Source: Mycolicibacterium rufum (lineage in GTDB: Bacteria; Actinomycetota; Actinomycetes; Mycobacteriales; Mycobacteriaceae). Taken from it: a stretch of DNA of 64,000 bases. A program made the translations under genes and the position numbers. The stretch lies in the NCBI RefSeq assembly GCF_022374875.2, contig NZ_CP092427.2, positions 2,790,001 to 2,854,000 on the forward strand, in the 5' to 3' direction. This document shows positions 1-9,189 of this stretch, one piece after another (the first letter of the stretch is position 1; the number at the start of each line of letters is the position of its first letter). The notes under the pieces were generated by a model. That model was not told the origin of the DNA. It worked only from the letters and a program-made list of their open reading frames with translations, and made no database searches.

Positions 1-1815
1 GTGATGAAACGGCCCATCGCGTTCGCCGCGCCGATCCTGATCGTGATGATCCTGCTGGTGATCCCGCTCGGCCAGCTGGCCCTCGGCGGCATCAGCGAGA
101 AGTACCTGCCACCGGACAACAAGGTGCGCATCGCCCAGGAGGACTTCGACAAGACCTTCCCCGGGTTCCGCACCGAACCCCTGACGATCGTCGTCGAACG
201 GCAGGACGGGCAGCCCGTCACCGATCAGCAACTCGCCGACGTGCGCGCCAAGGCGATGACGATCAGCGGGTTCACCGATCCGGACAACGACCCGAGCAAG
301 ATGTGGCAGGAGCGTTCCGTGCAGGAGGGCGGGTCGAAGGACCCGTCGGTCCGGACGATCCAGAACGGTCTGGTGAGCCGCAACGACGCGCCGCAGAAGA
401 TCGAGGAGCTGCGGTCCATCACACCGCCACGCGGCCTGGACATCTCGGTCGGCGGCACCCCGGCACTCGAGCAGGACAGCATCCACAGCCTGTTCGACAG
501 GCTGCCGCTGATGGTCGTGGTGCTGATCCTGACCACCACGGTGCTGATGTTCCTGGCCTTCGGGTCGATCGTGCTGCCGATCAAGGCCGCGCTGATGAGT
601 GCGCTGACACTCGGGTCGACGATGGGCATCCTGACGTGGATGTTCGTCGAGGGCCACGGGTCGGGGCTGATGAACTACACGCCACAGCCGCTGATGGCGC
701 CGATGATCGGCCTGATCATCGCGGTGATCTGGGGTCTGTCCACCGACTACGAGGTGTTCCTGGTGTCCCGCATGGTCGAGGCGCGGGCGAGGGGCATGTC
801 GACCGCGGAGGCCATCCGGATCGGCACCGCCACCACCGGCCGCCTCATCACCGGCGCCGCGCTGGTGCTGGCCGTCGTCGCGGGCGCCTTCGTGTTCTCC
901 GACCTGGTGATGATGAAGTACCTGGCGTTCGGTCTGCTGATCGCGCTGCTGCTGGACGCGACGATCATCCGGATGTTCCTGGTGCCGGCGATCATGAAGC
1001 TGCTCGGCGACGACTGCTGGTGGGCGCCGCGCTGGATGAAGCGCATCCAGGAGAAGCTGGGCCTGGGCGAGACCGAACTGCCCGACGAGCGCGTGCGGCC
1101 GCTGGTGCGTGAGACCGCACCCGCCGAGGCGCTGGTCGGCGCCGGCGGTCCCCCGGTGGCCGCCCCGCCGCGGGCGCTGCCGCCGCACGATCCCGGCCAT
1201 CCCGCCCCCGACCGTGGCGCCGCACCCGGCGTCACCACCCGCATCGCGACCGGTGCGCACGCCGGCGGACCGTCCGCCGCGGGCACCACCCGGCTGCCGG
1301 GCGCCCCGGCACGGCCGCCGGCCCCGGAGCCCGAACCGCAGACCACCCGGCTGTCGGTCGCCAAGAACAGTGCGCTCAACACCGTTCGCAACGCCGTGAG
1401 CAGCGCCGCCGACGCGGTGACGCAGCGCGGTCAGCGGCCGTCGGCACCGTCGCCGTCGGCGCCCAAGCGCGACGAACGCGAGATCGAGTCCTGGCTCGGG
1501 GACCTGCGCGGCAGCGGTGCCGGCACCCCGGCACCGGCACCGGCGCGGCCGTCGGCGGAGCCGACGCGGGCTCTGGCCGATCCCCGGCCCGATCAGGGCG
1601 GCAACGAGCCGACCACCGCGTTCTCCGCGCAGCGGCCCGACGCGTCGCAGGACGACGACTCCGCCGAGGCGACCCGCGCGATCCCGACCGCGCGGCAGTC
1701 CGACGCGGACACGGCGACCGAGAAGCTCAACACCCGGCCCGAGGACGACGCGCCCCGGCGCGGCGGCAACGGGCTGAGCGCGCAGGAACTGCTGCGCCGC
1801 GAAGGCCGGCTGTAG
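1..1815 (+). CDS. mmpL3: MmpL3 trehalose monomycolate transporter, 3' part (5' end outside window)
   Basis: RND/MMPL-superfamily inner-membrane flippase that exports trehalose monomycolate for the mycolate outer membrane; it is essential in mycobacteria and the target of SQ109-type inhibitors. The 604 visible residues contain one membrane segment (about 5-28), the second periplasmic domain, a five-helix bundle (about 165-335) with the proton-relay pair D249-Y250 (motif STDYE, equivalent to the second DY pair of MmpL3), and a long Pro/Ala/Thr-rich cytoplasmic tail typical of MmpL3. The visible ATG/GTG at the window edge is internal, not the true start. Identity is supported by the tail and by the Rv0206c-Rv0205-Rv0204c-Rv0203-mmpL11 gene order that follows. 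Confidence 0.95.
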   Translation: MMKRPIAFAAPILIVMILLVIPLGQLALGGISEKYLPPDNKVRIAQEDFDKTFPGFRTEPLTIVVERQDGQPVTDQQLADVRAKAMTISGFTDPDNDPSKMWQERSVQEGGSKDPSVRTIQNGLVSRNDAPQKIEELRSITPPRGLDISVGGTPALEQDSIHSLFDRLPLMVVVLILTTTVLMFLAFGSIVLPIKAALMSALTLGSTMGILTWMFVEGHGSGLMNYTPQPLMAPMIGLIIAVIWGLSTDYEVFLVSRMVEARARGMSTAEAIRIGTATTGRLITGAALVLAVVAGAFVFSDLVMMKYLAFGLLIALLLDATIIRMFLVPAIMKLLGDDCWWAPRWMKRIQEKLGLGETELPDERVRPLVRETAPAEALVGAGGPPVAAPPRALPPHDPGHPAPDRGAAPGVTTRIATGAHAGGPSAAGTTRLPGAPARPPAPEPEPQTTRLSVAKNSALNTVRNAVSSAADAVTQRGQRPSAPSPSAPKRDEREIESWLGDLRGSGAGTPAPAPARPSAEPTRALADPRPDQGGNEPTTAFSAQRPDASQDDDSAEATRAIPTARQSDADTATEKLNTRPEDDAPRRGGNGLSAQELLRREGRL

Positions 1816-2961
1816 TCACTTCGCGATGTCGTCGGGCTCGGCGTCGAGCACCGGCCCGTCGTCGGCTTCCTGCGCGGCCTGCACGGCGGCCGGGTCCTCG
1901 GCGATGAGCACGCGGATCGCGCTGTTGAGGAACGCCAGTACCGGCACGGCGAGCAGCGCGCCGACGATGCCTGCCAGCACGCCGCCGCCCGCGATCGCGA
2001 GCACGACGGCCAGCGGGTGGATCGACACGGCGCGGCCCATCACCAGCGGCTGCAGCACGTGGCCCTCCAACTGCTGGACGGCGAGGATCAGCCCGAGCGT
2101 GATGAGCGCATAGATCAGGCCTTTGGTCAGCAGCGCGACGATGACCGCGAGGAACCCGGTGACCACGGCGCCGACCAGCGGGATGAACGCGCCCAGGAAC
2201 ACCAGCGAGGCCAGCGGCAGCGCGAGCGGCACCCCCATGATCGCCAGCCCGACGCCGATGCCGAGCGCGTCGACGAGCGCGACCAGGAAGGTCGCCCGCA
2301 CGTAACCGATCAGCGAGTGGAACCCGGCGCGACCGGCGTCGCGGACCCGCTGGCGGGTGCCGGTCGGGAAGATCCGGGTGACGAACTCGAAGATGTTGCG
2401 CCCGCCGTGCAGCAGGAAGATCAGCGTGAACAGCACCAGCAGTGCGCCGGTGACGATCTCGGTGATGGTGCCTGCGGTGGACAGCGCGCCGCTGGTCACC
2501 TTCTCCTGGTTGTTACGCAGCGCCTCGATCGCCGAGTTGCCCGCGTTGTCGATCTGTTCGCGGCTCAGCCCCAAGGGGCCGTCGACCAGCCAGCGGCGCA
2601 CCCCGTCGATGCTGCGGGTGACCTGCTCGACCAGTGCGGGCGTGCCCTCGATGAACTGGCTGATGACGAACGTCAGCAGGCCGCCGACCAGGGCCAGCCC
2701 GCCGAGCAGGATCAGCGCGACCGCACCGCCGCGCGGCGCACCCCGGCGGTCCAGGAAGTCGACGGCCGGCATCAGCAGCGCCGCGGCCAGCGTGGCCAGC
2801 GCGACCGGCACGACGATGACCTCGACCTGCAGCACCACCCAGAGCAGCGCGAACACCGCGCCGAAGATCACCAGCAGCCGCCAGGCCCACGCCGCACCCC
2901 GGCGCACCAGCGGGCTCACCGACGCGTCGGCGGCGGGGTCGGAGAACGGTCCGGCAGACAT
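1816..2961 (-). CDS. AI-2E family permease (Rv0205-like)
   Basis: Integral membrane protein of 381 aa with the AI-2E/PerM family fold: two pairs of hydrophobic helices near residues 25-95, a long polar central stretch, then helices from about 165 to 360. The conserved family segments (the PLAL and [14 protein letters not shown] types) are present. The family transports small solutes or sodium; the substrate of the mycobacterial member is not known. Its stop codon abuts the mmpL3 stop convergently with no gap. The ATG at 2961 lies 6 nt after a TACGCT -10 element, suggesting a leaderless mRNA. Position matches Rv0205 in M. tuberculosis. Confidence 0.85.
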   Translation of the reverse strand: MSAGPFSDPAADASVSPLVRRGAAWAWRLLVIFGAVFALLWVVLQVEVIVVPVALATLAAALLMPAVDFLDRRGAPRGGAVALILLGGLALVGGLLTFVISQFIEGTPALVEQVTRSIDGVRRWLVDGPLGLSREQIDNAGNSAIEALRNNQEKVTSGALSTAGTITEIVTGALLVLFTLIFLLHGGRNIFEFVTRIFPTGTRQRVRDAGRAGFHSLIGYVRATFLVALVDALGIGVGLAIMGVPLALPLASLVFLGAFIPLVGAVVTGFLAVIVALLTKGLIYALITLGLILAVQQLEGHVLQPLVMGRAVSIHPLAVVLAIAGGGVLAGIVGALLAVPVLAFLNSAIRVLIAEDPAAVQAAQEADDGPVLDAEPDDIAK

Positions 2962-2967
2962 TCCGGT

Positions 2968-2973
2968 AGCGTA
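2968..2973 (-). promoter_or_regulatory. Putative -10 element of a leaderless promoter for the AI-2E permease
   Basis: On the minus strand the hexamer TACGCT (TANNNT consensus) ends 6 nt before the ATG at 2961 and no Shine-Dalgarno sequence is visible. This is the spacing expected for a leaderless transcript starting at or next to the A of the start codon. Inferred from sequence only. Confidence 0.4.
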
Positions 2974-3025
2974 ACGGCCTCGCTGATCATGAATTCGGTT
3001 CGCCGGATTCCGGGGATCGACGCCT

Positions 3026-3031
3026 TACCCT
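3026..3031 (+). promoter_or_regulatory. Putative -10 element of a leaderless promoter for the YbhN-type gene
   Basis: TACCCT ends 7 nt before the GTG at 3039 and no ribosome binding site precedes that start. The arrangement mirrors the divergent promoter at 2968-2973, so the 77-bp gap between the two genes probably holds two leaderless promoters. Confidence 0.4.
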
Positions 3032-3038
3032 GTAGGGC

Positions 3039-4214
3039 GTGTCACACGACGCTCCTCCGAGCGGCACCCAGGCGGGCAGCGCCGGCCGGGAGCGGCCCGC
3101 ACGGGGCAAGTACTGGTGGCTGCGATGGGTGCTCATCGCGGTCGCGGTCCTCGTGCTGACCATCGAGTTGGCGCTGGTGCGCGATCAACTCGCCAAGGCG
3201 TGGAAGAGCCTGTACTCCGCGGACTGGTGGTGGGTGCTGGCGGCCGCGGTCGCGGCGATGGCCTCGATGCACAGCTTCGCCCAGATCCAGCGCACGCTGC
3301 TGGCCTCGGCCGGCGTGCACGTGCGGCAGTGGCGTAGTGAGGCCGCGTTCTACGCCGGTAACGCGTTGTCGACGACGATGCCCGGCGGGCCGGTGCTCTC
3401 GGCGACGTTCATCTACCGCCAACAGCGGCTGTGGGGCGCCTCGCCGCTGGTCGCCTCGTGGCAGCTGGTGATGTCGGGCGTGCTGCAGATCGTCGGGCTG
3501 GCGCTGCTCGGCTTGGCCGGCGCGTTCATGCTCGGCGCCAGCAAGAACCCGCTGTCGCTGATCTTCTCCCTCGGCGGGTTCCTGGCGCTGATCCTGCTGG
3601 CGCAGGCGGTGGCGACACGGCCGGAGCTCATCGAGGGCATCGGCGTGCGGGTGCTGTCGTGGGTCAACTCCGCGCGCGGCCGCCCCACCGACACCGGGCT
3701 GGGCAAGTGGCGGGAGATCCTGGCGCAGCTGGAATCGGTGCAGCTGGGCCGGCGCGACCTGTCGGTGGCGTTCAGCTGGTCGCTGTTCAACTGGATCGCC
3801 GACGTCGGCTGCCTGCTGGCGGCCTGCTACGCGACCGGCGGCCACCCGTCGCTGGCCGGGGTGACGGTCGCCTACGCCGCGGCCCGCGCAGTCGGCTCGA
3901 TCCCGCTGATGCCGGGTGGGCTGCTGGTCGTGGAGGCGGTACTGGTGCCCGGCCTCGTCTCCAGCGGGATGTCGCTGGCCTCGGCGATCTCCGCGATGCT
4001 GATCTACCGGCTGATCAGCTGGATCTTCATCGCCGCGATCGGCTGGGTGGTGTTCTTCTTCATGTTCCGCACCGAGAAGGATGTCGACCCGGACTCGAAC
4101 GCCCTCGCGCGTGCCGACGACGGGCCGTGCCCGCAGTTCAGTCCCGACCCCGAGGCGCCGCACCCGCCGGACCGCATCGCCGACCCCCCGGACCAAACCC
4201 GAGAAGCCTCATGA
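3039..4214 (+). CDS. YbhN/UPF0104-type multi-spanning membrane protein (Rv0204c-like)
   Basis: 391-aa polytopic protein related to the membrane domain of lysylphosphatidylglycerol synthases (LPG_synthase_TM/UPF0104). Eight or so helices run from about residue 28 to 345; the family signature around PGGPVLSATFIYRQ (about 112-128) and the late MPGGLLVVEAVL segment (about 294-306) are visible. These proteins are thought to act as lipid flippases, but substrates are mostly unknown; there is no catalytic synthase domain here. The GTG start at 3039 is chosen because of the leaderless -10 box. Its TGA overlaps the ATG of the next gene by 4 nt, so the two are translationally coupled. Position corresponds to Rv0204c. 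Confidence 0.8.
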   Translation: MSHDAPPSGTQAGSAGRERPARGKYWWLRWVLIAVAVLVLTIELALVRDQLAKAWKSLYSADWWWVLAAAVAAMASMHSFAQIQRTLLASAGVHVRQWRSEAAFYAGNALSTTMPGGPVLSATFIYRQQRLWGASPLVASWQLVMSGVLQIVGLALLGLAGAFMLGASKNPLSLIFSLGGFLALILLAQAVATRPELIEGIGVRVLSWVNSARGRPTDTGLGKWREILAQLESVQLGRRDLSVAFSWSLFNWIADVGCLLAACYATGGHPSLAGVTVAYAAARAVGSIPLMPGGLLVVEAVLVPGLVSSGMSLASAISAMLIYRLISWIFIAAIGWVVFFFMFRTEKDVDPDSNALARADDGPCPQFSPDPEAPHPPDRIADPPDQTREAS

Positions 4215-5440
4215 CGTTTCGCCGTCCCACCGCGCTGCTGGCGGTGGGGGTGATGGTGGCGGCCTGCTCGTCGGCGCCGGCTCCGGAGACCGCCACGACG
4301 ACGGGCACCTCGCCCGCGCCCGCCACCCCGGCGGCGACGGCCGAACCGTCGGTGCTCACCCCGGTGATCGCGCACGCGGTGGCCGAACCGATCCCGGTGC
4401 CGGCCACCGACGGCAAGACCCATCTGGTCTACGAGCTGGCGCTGACCAACACGCTGTCCCAGGACGTCACGCTGACCTCCCTGGCGGTGCGCGACGGCGA
4501 CCGGACGCTGCTGGACCTGCCCGCCGACGCCATCGGGGCGTGGACACGTCTCTTCGGAACACCTTCTCCCACAACGGTTCTCGGGCCCGCGCAGAGTGCC
4601 TACGTCTGGCTGGACGTCGCGCTGACCGACGGGGCGCCCGTCCCCGAGCGGCTCACCCACGCACTCGGGATCTCGCTTCGCCAACCCCAACCGCCGCTGA
4701 TCCCGGCCACGCTGACCGAGAACGTCGCGCCGGTGGCGGTGCAGAAGCGCCGGCCGATCGTCATCAGGCCGCCACTGACCGGCCCGAACTGGCTGGACGC
4801 CGACGGCTGCTGTGGCATCTCCGGTCATCGCGGCGCGCTCAACCCCATCAACGGACAGGCCTGGGCCGCAGAACGGTTCGCGATCGACTACCTGCAGCTG
4901 ACGCCGGACGGCCGGCTGTTCACCGGGGCGAGCACCGACCTGGCCGGCTTCCCGTACTACGGCGCCGACATCCACGCCGTCGCCGACGGTCCGGTGGTCT
5001 CCGTCGCCGACGGCATGCCCGAGGCGGTGCCGTTCGCCGCCCCGACCGGTCTCGCGCTCGACCAGTACCCCGGCAACCACGTCGTGCAGGATCTCGGCGA
5101 CGGCAACTACGCCCTCTACGCCCACCTGCAGACCGGCAGCATCGCGGTCAAGCCGGGCGATCGCCTCTCCGCCGGCCAGGTGCTCGCGCGGCTGGGCAAC
5201 ACCGGCAACACCGACGCCCCGCACCTACACTTCCATGTGATGAGCACCCCGGACCCGCTGCGCGCCGACGGTCTGCCGTTCGTGTTCTCGTCCTTCGATC
5301 TGCAGGCCACGCTGCCCGACTCGCAGGACGCGCTGAGCGCAGGCCGGCCCGCGACGATGCCCCCGCCGTCGCCGCCCCGACCGCAGCGCGACGTGATGCC
5401 GCTGCAGGACGATTTGATGACCTATGCCGCGAACCCGTAG
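4211..5440 (+). CDS. M23/LytM-like lipoprotein
   Basis: 409-aa protein with a lipoprotein signal peptide (lipobox VAAC, Cys about residue 19), an immunoglobulin-like proline/threonine-rich N-terminal half, and a C-terminal M23 (LytM) fold at about 215-350. The terminal HLHFHV motif and the preceding YAHLQTGS segment are intact. The first zinc motif, normally HxxxD, reads RFAID here, so the first His ligand is replaced by Arg. It may therefore bind metal differently or be a non-catalytic peptidoglycan-binding LytM protein. Coupled to the YbhN-type gene by an ATGA overlap and to the DUF3054 gene by a 17-nt overlap. Confidence 0.75.
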   Translation: MTFRRPTALLAVGVMVAACSSAPAPETATTTGTSPAPATPAATAEPSVLTPVIAHAVAEPIPVPATDGKTHLVYELALTNTLSQDVTLTSLAVRDGDRTLLDLPADAIGAWTRLFGTPSPTTVLGPAQSAYVWLDVALTDGAPVPERLTHALGISLRQPQPPLIPATLTENVAPVAVQKRRPIVIRPPLTGPNWLDADGCCGISGHRGALNPINGQAWAAERFAIDYLQLTPDGRLFTGASTDLAGFPYYGADIHAVADGPVVSVADGMPEAVPFAAPTGLALDQYPGNHVVQDLGDGNYALYAHLQTGSIAVKPGDRLSAGQVLARLGNTGNTDAPHLHFHVMSTPDPLRADGLPFVFSSFDLQATLPDSQDALSAGRPATMPPPSPPRPQRDVMPLQDDLMTYAANP

Positions 5441-5783
5441 CCGCACGCCGGCGGCACTGGCCGCCGACGTGGTGTGCGTGGTGGTGTTCTGCGCGATCGG
5501 GCGGCGCAGTCACGCCGAGGGGCTGACCGTCGCCGGCGTGGCCGAGACGGCCTGGCCGTTCCTGACCGGAACGGCGGTGGGCTGGCTGCTCGCCCGGGCC
5601 TGGCGGCGCCCGGTGGCGTTGCTGCCGACGGGCGTGGTGGTGTGGGTCTCGACCGTCGTGATCGGGATGCTGCTGCGCAAGCTCACCGGGCAGGGCACCG
5701 CGACGAGCTTCATCGTGGTGGCGTCGCTGACCACTGCGGCGCTGCTGCTGGGATGGCGGGCGATCGCCCGATCATTCGTCTGA
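5424..5783 (+). CDS. DUF3054 small membrane protein
   Basis: 119-aa protein with four hydrophobic segments (about 10-27, 41-58, 65-86, 94-112) and the RPVALLPTG-VVW motif typical of DUF3054. Function unknown. It starts inside the M23-like gene (17-nt overlap), so it is the third gene of the operon from 3039, and its 3' end overlaps the convergent histidine kinase gene by 12 nt. Confidence 0.75.
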   Translation: MPRTRSRTPAALAADVVCVVVFCAIGRRSHAEGLTVAGVAETAWPFLTGTAVGWLLARAWRRPVALLPTGVVVWVSTVVIGMLLRKLTGQGTATSFIVVASLTTAALLLGWRAIARSFV

Positions 5784-7112
5784 ATCCTCTTGCGGCGCAG
5801 GCGCTGTCGAGACGGTCAGGGTGGCACGTAGACCCCCGAGCGGACCGTCGGACAACTCGATCGTGCCGCCGTGCAGGGCCGCCTGCTGCGCGACCAGCGC
5901 GAGCCCCAGCCCCGACCCGCCCGGGGCGGCGTTGCTGCCGCGCGAGAACCGGCCCAGCACGGTCAGGTGCTCGTCGACGGGCAGGCCGCGGCCGTTGTCG
6001 TCGACGACGATCGTCATCAGGTTCTCCCGGCGGTGGGCGGCGAGCACGATGCGGGTGGCCCGGCCGTGGGTGATCGCGTTGCGCACCAGGTTGTCCACCG
6101 CCAGCCGCAACCCACCCGGCCAGCCGAGCAGGAAGCCGAGGTCGTCGGCGGCGTGCACCTCGATCGTCACGTCCCGGCTCACCCGCATGTTCTCCCGGGC
6201 CACCCGGTCCAGCATGTCGGTGACGTCGATGACCTCGCGGTCCTCGGCCTGCGCGAGCTGTCCCGACGCGAGCTGGCCCAGCGCGGTGATGATGCCCTCG
6301 ACGCGGCGCTGGGCCCGCGACAGGTCGGCCACCACCTCGGCGCGTTCCTCGGCGGGCAGATCGTGGATGCGCAGCGTGTCCAGGTCGGCACGCATCGCGG
6401 TCAACGGGGTGCGCAACTCGTGGGCGGCGTTGGCGGCGAAGTCCTGGGCGGCCTGCAGCGAGTTGGTGGTGGCGCGCTGGGCGGCGGCGAGCCGGTCGAG
6501 CATCGCGCTCATCGCCTCGGACAGGTCCTCGGCCTCCCGCACGCCGCGCACCGTCGGGATCTGCTCGGAGCCCTTGCCGAGTGTCTTGGTGTGTTCGGTC
6601 AGCTTGCGCAGCGGGCGGATCGCCGGACCGGCCAGCAGCCAGCCCAGGCCGGCGGCGATCAGCACCGTCACCACGCCGACGGCGATGTAGAGCGGCACCC
6701 GGGCGCGGTTGAGCAGGATGCTGTCGGCGCGGATGCCGATCGACATCAGCACGCCGCCGTTCTGTTCGACCGGCAGGGTCCGCACCCGGTACTCGACCCC
6801 GTTGACCGTCACCGTCTCGGTGCCGGGCGGCAGCGCGGGCAGCTGGAAGCCGCGCTGGTACACCACCTGCCCGGAGGAGCGCGACCGCCCGGTCTGCAGC
6901 ACGCCGCGGCGTGGGTCGGAGAGCTGCTCGGGGTAGACGCTGGCGTCGACGATCGCGTCGAGGCGCCGATCCAGTTGCGCCGCATCGTTGTTGGCCAACA
7001 CCAGGGACGTGAGGATGGTGAACGCCGCGACCACCGCGGCCGCCGCGGCCGCCGACGCGATCGCGACCCGCGTCCGCAGCGAGGCGGACCGCAGCGCCCG
7101 CGGCAGTCTCAC
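5772..7112 (-). CDS. PrrB-like sensor histidine kinase
   Basis: 446-aa inner-membrane sensor kinase. Membrane segments at about 15-40 and 150-172 flank a roughly 110-residue extracytoplasmic sensor domain; then come a HAMP linker, the HisKA H-box (AHELRTPL, phosphoacceptor His), N-box (LVRNAITH), and G boxes (DNGRGL, GGSGLGLAL). The layout resembles PrrB of the PrrAB system. The GTG at 7112 is chosen because upstream in-frame sequence overlaps the regulator gene; a nearby alternative start is possible. It lies 22 nt after the response regulator gene and is very likely co-transcribed with it and with the heme-binding gene upstream. Confidence 0.85.
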   Translation of the reverse strand: MRLPRALRSASLRTRVAIASAAAAAAVVAAFTILTSLVLANNDAAQLDRRLDAIVDASVYPEQLSDPRRGVLQTGRSRSSGQVVYQRGFQLPALPPGTETVTVNGVEYRVRTLPVEQNGGVLMSIGIRADSILLNRARVPLYIAVGVVTVLIAAGLGWLLAGPAIRPLRKLTEHTKTLGKGSEQIPTVRGVREAEDLSEAMSAMLDRLAAAQRATTNSLQAAQDFAANAAHELRTPLTAMRADLDTLRIHDLPAEERAEVVADLSRAQRRVEGIITALGQLASGQLAQAEDREVIDVTDMLDRVARENMRVSRDVTIEVHAADDLGFLLGWPGGLRLAVDNLVRNAITHGRATRIVLAAHRRENLMTIVVDDNGRGLPVDEHLTVLGRFSRGSNAAPGGSGLGLALVAQQAALHGGTIELSDGPLGGLRATLTVSTAPAPQEDSDE

Positions 7113-7134
7113 AGGCGAACCGGGCGCAGGGTTC

Positions 7135-7881
7135 TCACGCCTCTTCCCGCAGCACGTATCCGATGCCGCGCACGGTGTGGATGACGCGTGGCAGGCCGTC
7201 GCGCTCGAGCTTGCGCCGCAGATAGGAGACGAACACGTCGGCCACGTTGGTGTCGACGTCGAAGTCGTAGCCCCACACCAGTTCCAGCAGGCGCTGCCGG
7301 CTGAGCACGACCCCGGCGTTCTCGGCCAGCGCGGCGAGCAGATCGAACTCCCGCTTGGTGAGCTCGACACGCTCGCCGGCGACGAACACCAACCGGCGCG
7401 ATGTGTCGATGGTCAGCGATCCCACCGTCATCGTGTCCGAGGTGGGGTCGGAGTGATGGGCCCGGCGCAGCAGCGCATGCAGCCGGGCCACCAGCTCACC
7501 GAGGTCGAACGGTTTGGTCAGGTAGTCGTCGGCACCGGCCTCGAGCCCGGCGATCCGGTCGTTGACCGTGTCGCGCGCCGACAGCACACAGATCGGGATC
7601 TCGTTGCCCAGCGCGCGCAGCGCCGTCACCACCGCGACGCCGTCCAGTTCGGGCATCTGCACGTCGAGCACCAGCGCGTCGTGCGATTCGCTGGACAGCA
7701 GCCGCAGCGCTTCCTTGCCCGTCGCCGCGACGCGCACATCGAAGCCCGAATGCCGCAGACCCCGGGCCACCGAGGTGCGAACATCCGGGTCGTCGTCCAC
7801 CATCAGCACCGTCCGACCCGCGCCGTCCTGGGCGGACAGCTCCCCCCCACGAGTGGGCGAAGCGTCCACCCTGTCTCGCAT
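7135..7881 (-). CDS. PrrA-like OmpR-family response regulator
   Basis: 248-aa two-component regulator. The receiver domain (about 24-140) has the acidic pair DDD, the phosphoacceptor Asp in [12 protein letters not shown], and the KPF lysine motif. The C-terminal winged-helix DNA-binding domain (about 155-245) ends in the [11 protein letters not shown] signature. It is closest in style to PrrA but is a separate paralogue, since prrA lies elsewhere in mycobacteria. The ATG at 7881 starts 5 nt after the stop of a heme-binding protein gene, so all three genes probably form one operon. Targets cannot be deduced from the sequence. Confidence 0.87.
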   Translation of the reverse strand: MRDRVDASPTRGGELSAQDGAGRTVLMVDDDPDVRTSVARGLRHSGFDVRVAATGKEALRLLSSESHDALVLDVQMPELDGVAVVTALRALGNEIPICVLSARDTVNDRIAGLEAGADDYLTKPFDLGELVARLHALLRRAHHSDPTSDTMTVGSLTIDTSRRLVFVAGERVELTKREFDLLAALAENAGVVLSRQRLLELVWGYDFDVDTNVADVFVSYLRRKLERDGLPRVIHTVRGIGYVLREEA

Positions 7882-7886
7882 CGCGG

Positions 7887-8282
7887 CTACGGGAACAGCG
7901 GTCCGTTGGGGTCGCCCTCCGAGAAGCCGCACCGGTTCTTGATGTCCACCAGCGGCTGCCGGATGGACGTCAGCTCCGCCTTGACCTGCGGATTGGCGTT
8001 CATGTAGTCGACGACCTTGGCGCGCAGCTGGTCCGGCGGCAGGCCCTGCAGGCCGGAGAAGAAGTCGTTGACCGCGGGATGGGTGAACAGGTACGCCGAC
8101 GTCGACGCCGAGACGCCGGAAGCCACCCCGGAGAAGTCGGCCGCGGTGCAGTTCGGCGGAAGGGCCGGCTGAGCCGACGCCATCGGCGCCGCGGCGAGCA
8201 CGCCGAACAACGAGGCGCCGGTGACCGCGCCCGCGCCCAGTGCGCCGGCGACGGCGCGGCGGATGGGGCCCGAGATCAACAT
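7887..8282 (-). CDS. Rv0203-type secreted heme-binding protein (copy 1)
   Basis: 131-aa exported protein: Sec signal peptide (about 1-35, cleavage after ASA) and a small alpha-helical domain with two cysteines (about 42 and 121) and the [16 protein letters not shown] pattern of the mycobacterial haemophore family. M. tuberculosis Rv0203 binds heme and passes it to MmpL3 and MmpL11, both encoded nearby here. Start chosen at 8282 because of an AAGGAG ribosome binding site 6 nt upstream. Unusually it leads into the two-component genes with a 5-nt gap. Confidence 0.8.
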   Translation of the reverse strand: MLISGPIRRAVAGALGAGAVTGASLFGVLAAAPMASAQPALPPNCTAADFSGVASGVSASTSAYLFTHPAVNDFFSGLQGLPPDQLRAKVVDYMNANPQVKAELTSIRQPLVDIKNRCGFSEGDPNGPLFP

Positions 8283-8416
8283 GAAGTCTCCTTCAAACAA
8301 GAGGTGGACAGCCGCCACCGTGTCGGTGGCCGACCTGAGACCATCCTAGGAAGCTAAGCAGACCGGCAGCCGAGTTTCCCGCCGAGCAATTAACCAATCG
8401 TGAGAAAACCGCCGCA

Positions 8417-8920
8417 TCACCGCAGCGGTGGCGCGGTCGCGGCCTCCGCGGTGCCGACGCCCACGCTCTGCGCGGCCGGCGGGCTCGCAGGTTGAGCCGG
8501 GATCTGGGCCGGGGTCTGGGCGGCTTGCACCAGCCCGAGGATCTGCGGCAGCGACACCGGCAGTTGGCACCGGCCGGCCAGTGCCGTCAGCGGCTGCTGC
8601 AGCCTGCGCAGATCGGCCGCGACGAGCGGATTGGCGTCGAAGTAGGACTTCAGGGCGCCGAGCGACTGCGGGCCGCTCTGCTGCTGGGTGATCAGCGTCA
8701 GCGCCTGGTTGGTCTGCGGATGCGTCTCCAGGTACGCGCCGGTGCTGGTGGCCACCGACCCGGCGGTCTTGGCGACCTCGCTGGCCGCGCAGGGGTCCGG
8801 CGCGGCCTGCCCCGTCGGCGCCGCGGGACCGGTCACCAGCACTGCACCGGCACCGACGGCGAACGCCGCGGCCAGCGCCGCGCCGGCCCTGCGCGCGGGG
8901 AAACCCGAGGTTGCTTTCAT
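8417..8920 (-). CDS. Rv0203-type secreted heme-binding protein (copy 2)
   Basis: 167-aa paralogue of the preceding gene: signal peptide (about 1-40), the same two-cysteine helical domain with STGAYLETHPQTNQAL, and an added Pro/Ala/Gln-rich C-terminal tail of about 45 residues that copy 1 lacks. A GAGGAG ribosome binding site fixes the ATG at 8920. It lies 134 bp upstream of copy 1 on the same strand and divergent from mmpL11, as Rv0203 is in M. tuberculosis, making this copy the likely positional orthologue of Rv0203. Confidence 0.78.
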   Translation of the reverse strand: MKATSGFPARRAGAALAAAFAVGAGAVLVTGPAAPTGQAAPDPCAASEVAKTAGSVATSTGAYLETHPQTNQALTLITQQQSGPQSLGALKSYFDANPLVAADLRRLQQPLTALAGRCQLPVSLPQILGLVQAAQTPAQIPAQPASPPAAQSVGVGTAEAATAPPLR

Positions 8921-9189
8921 CACGAACTCCTCACCGGATGCGGGCGCCCACACGCGCCGCAAACGTCGTACGGTCAACAGCAAAGATCCCCGACCGACGA
9001 ACCTCGTCCGGGCCATCGTGCCATCGCCGGCGCCCCGGCGCCCAATCGGGACGCCGCGCACGGCGGACATGAGAGCTGCATGAGGCATCTCTGGCAGGAC
9101 CGTTGGGCGCGGTCCGCGACCAGGCTGCTGCTGTACCCTTTCGCTACGAAAGGCCGGGGAGAAAGTGGGGAGTTCCCATCCAGCAGTTC

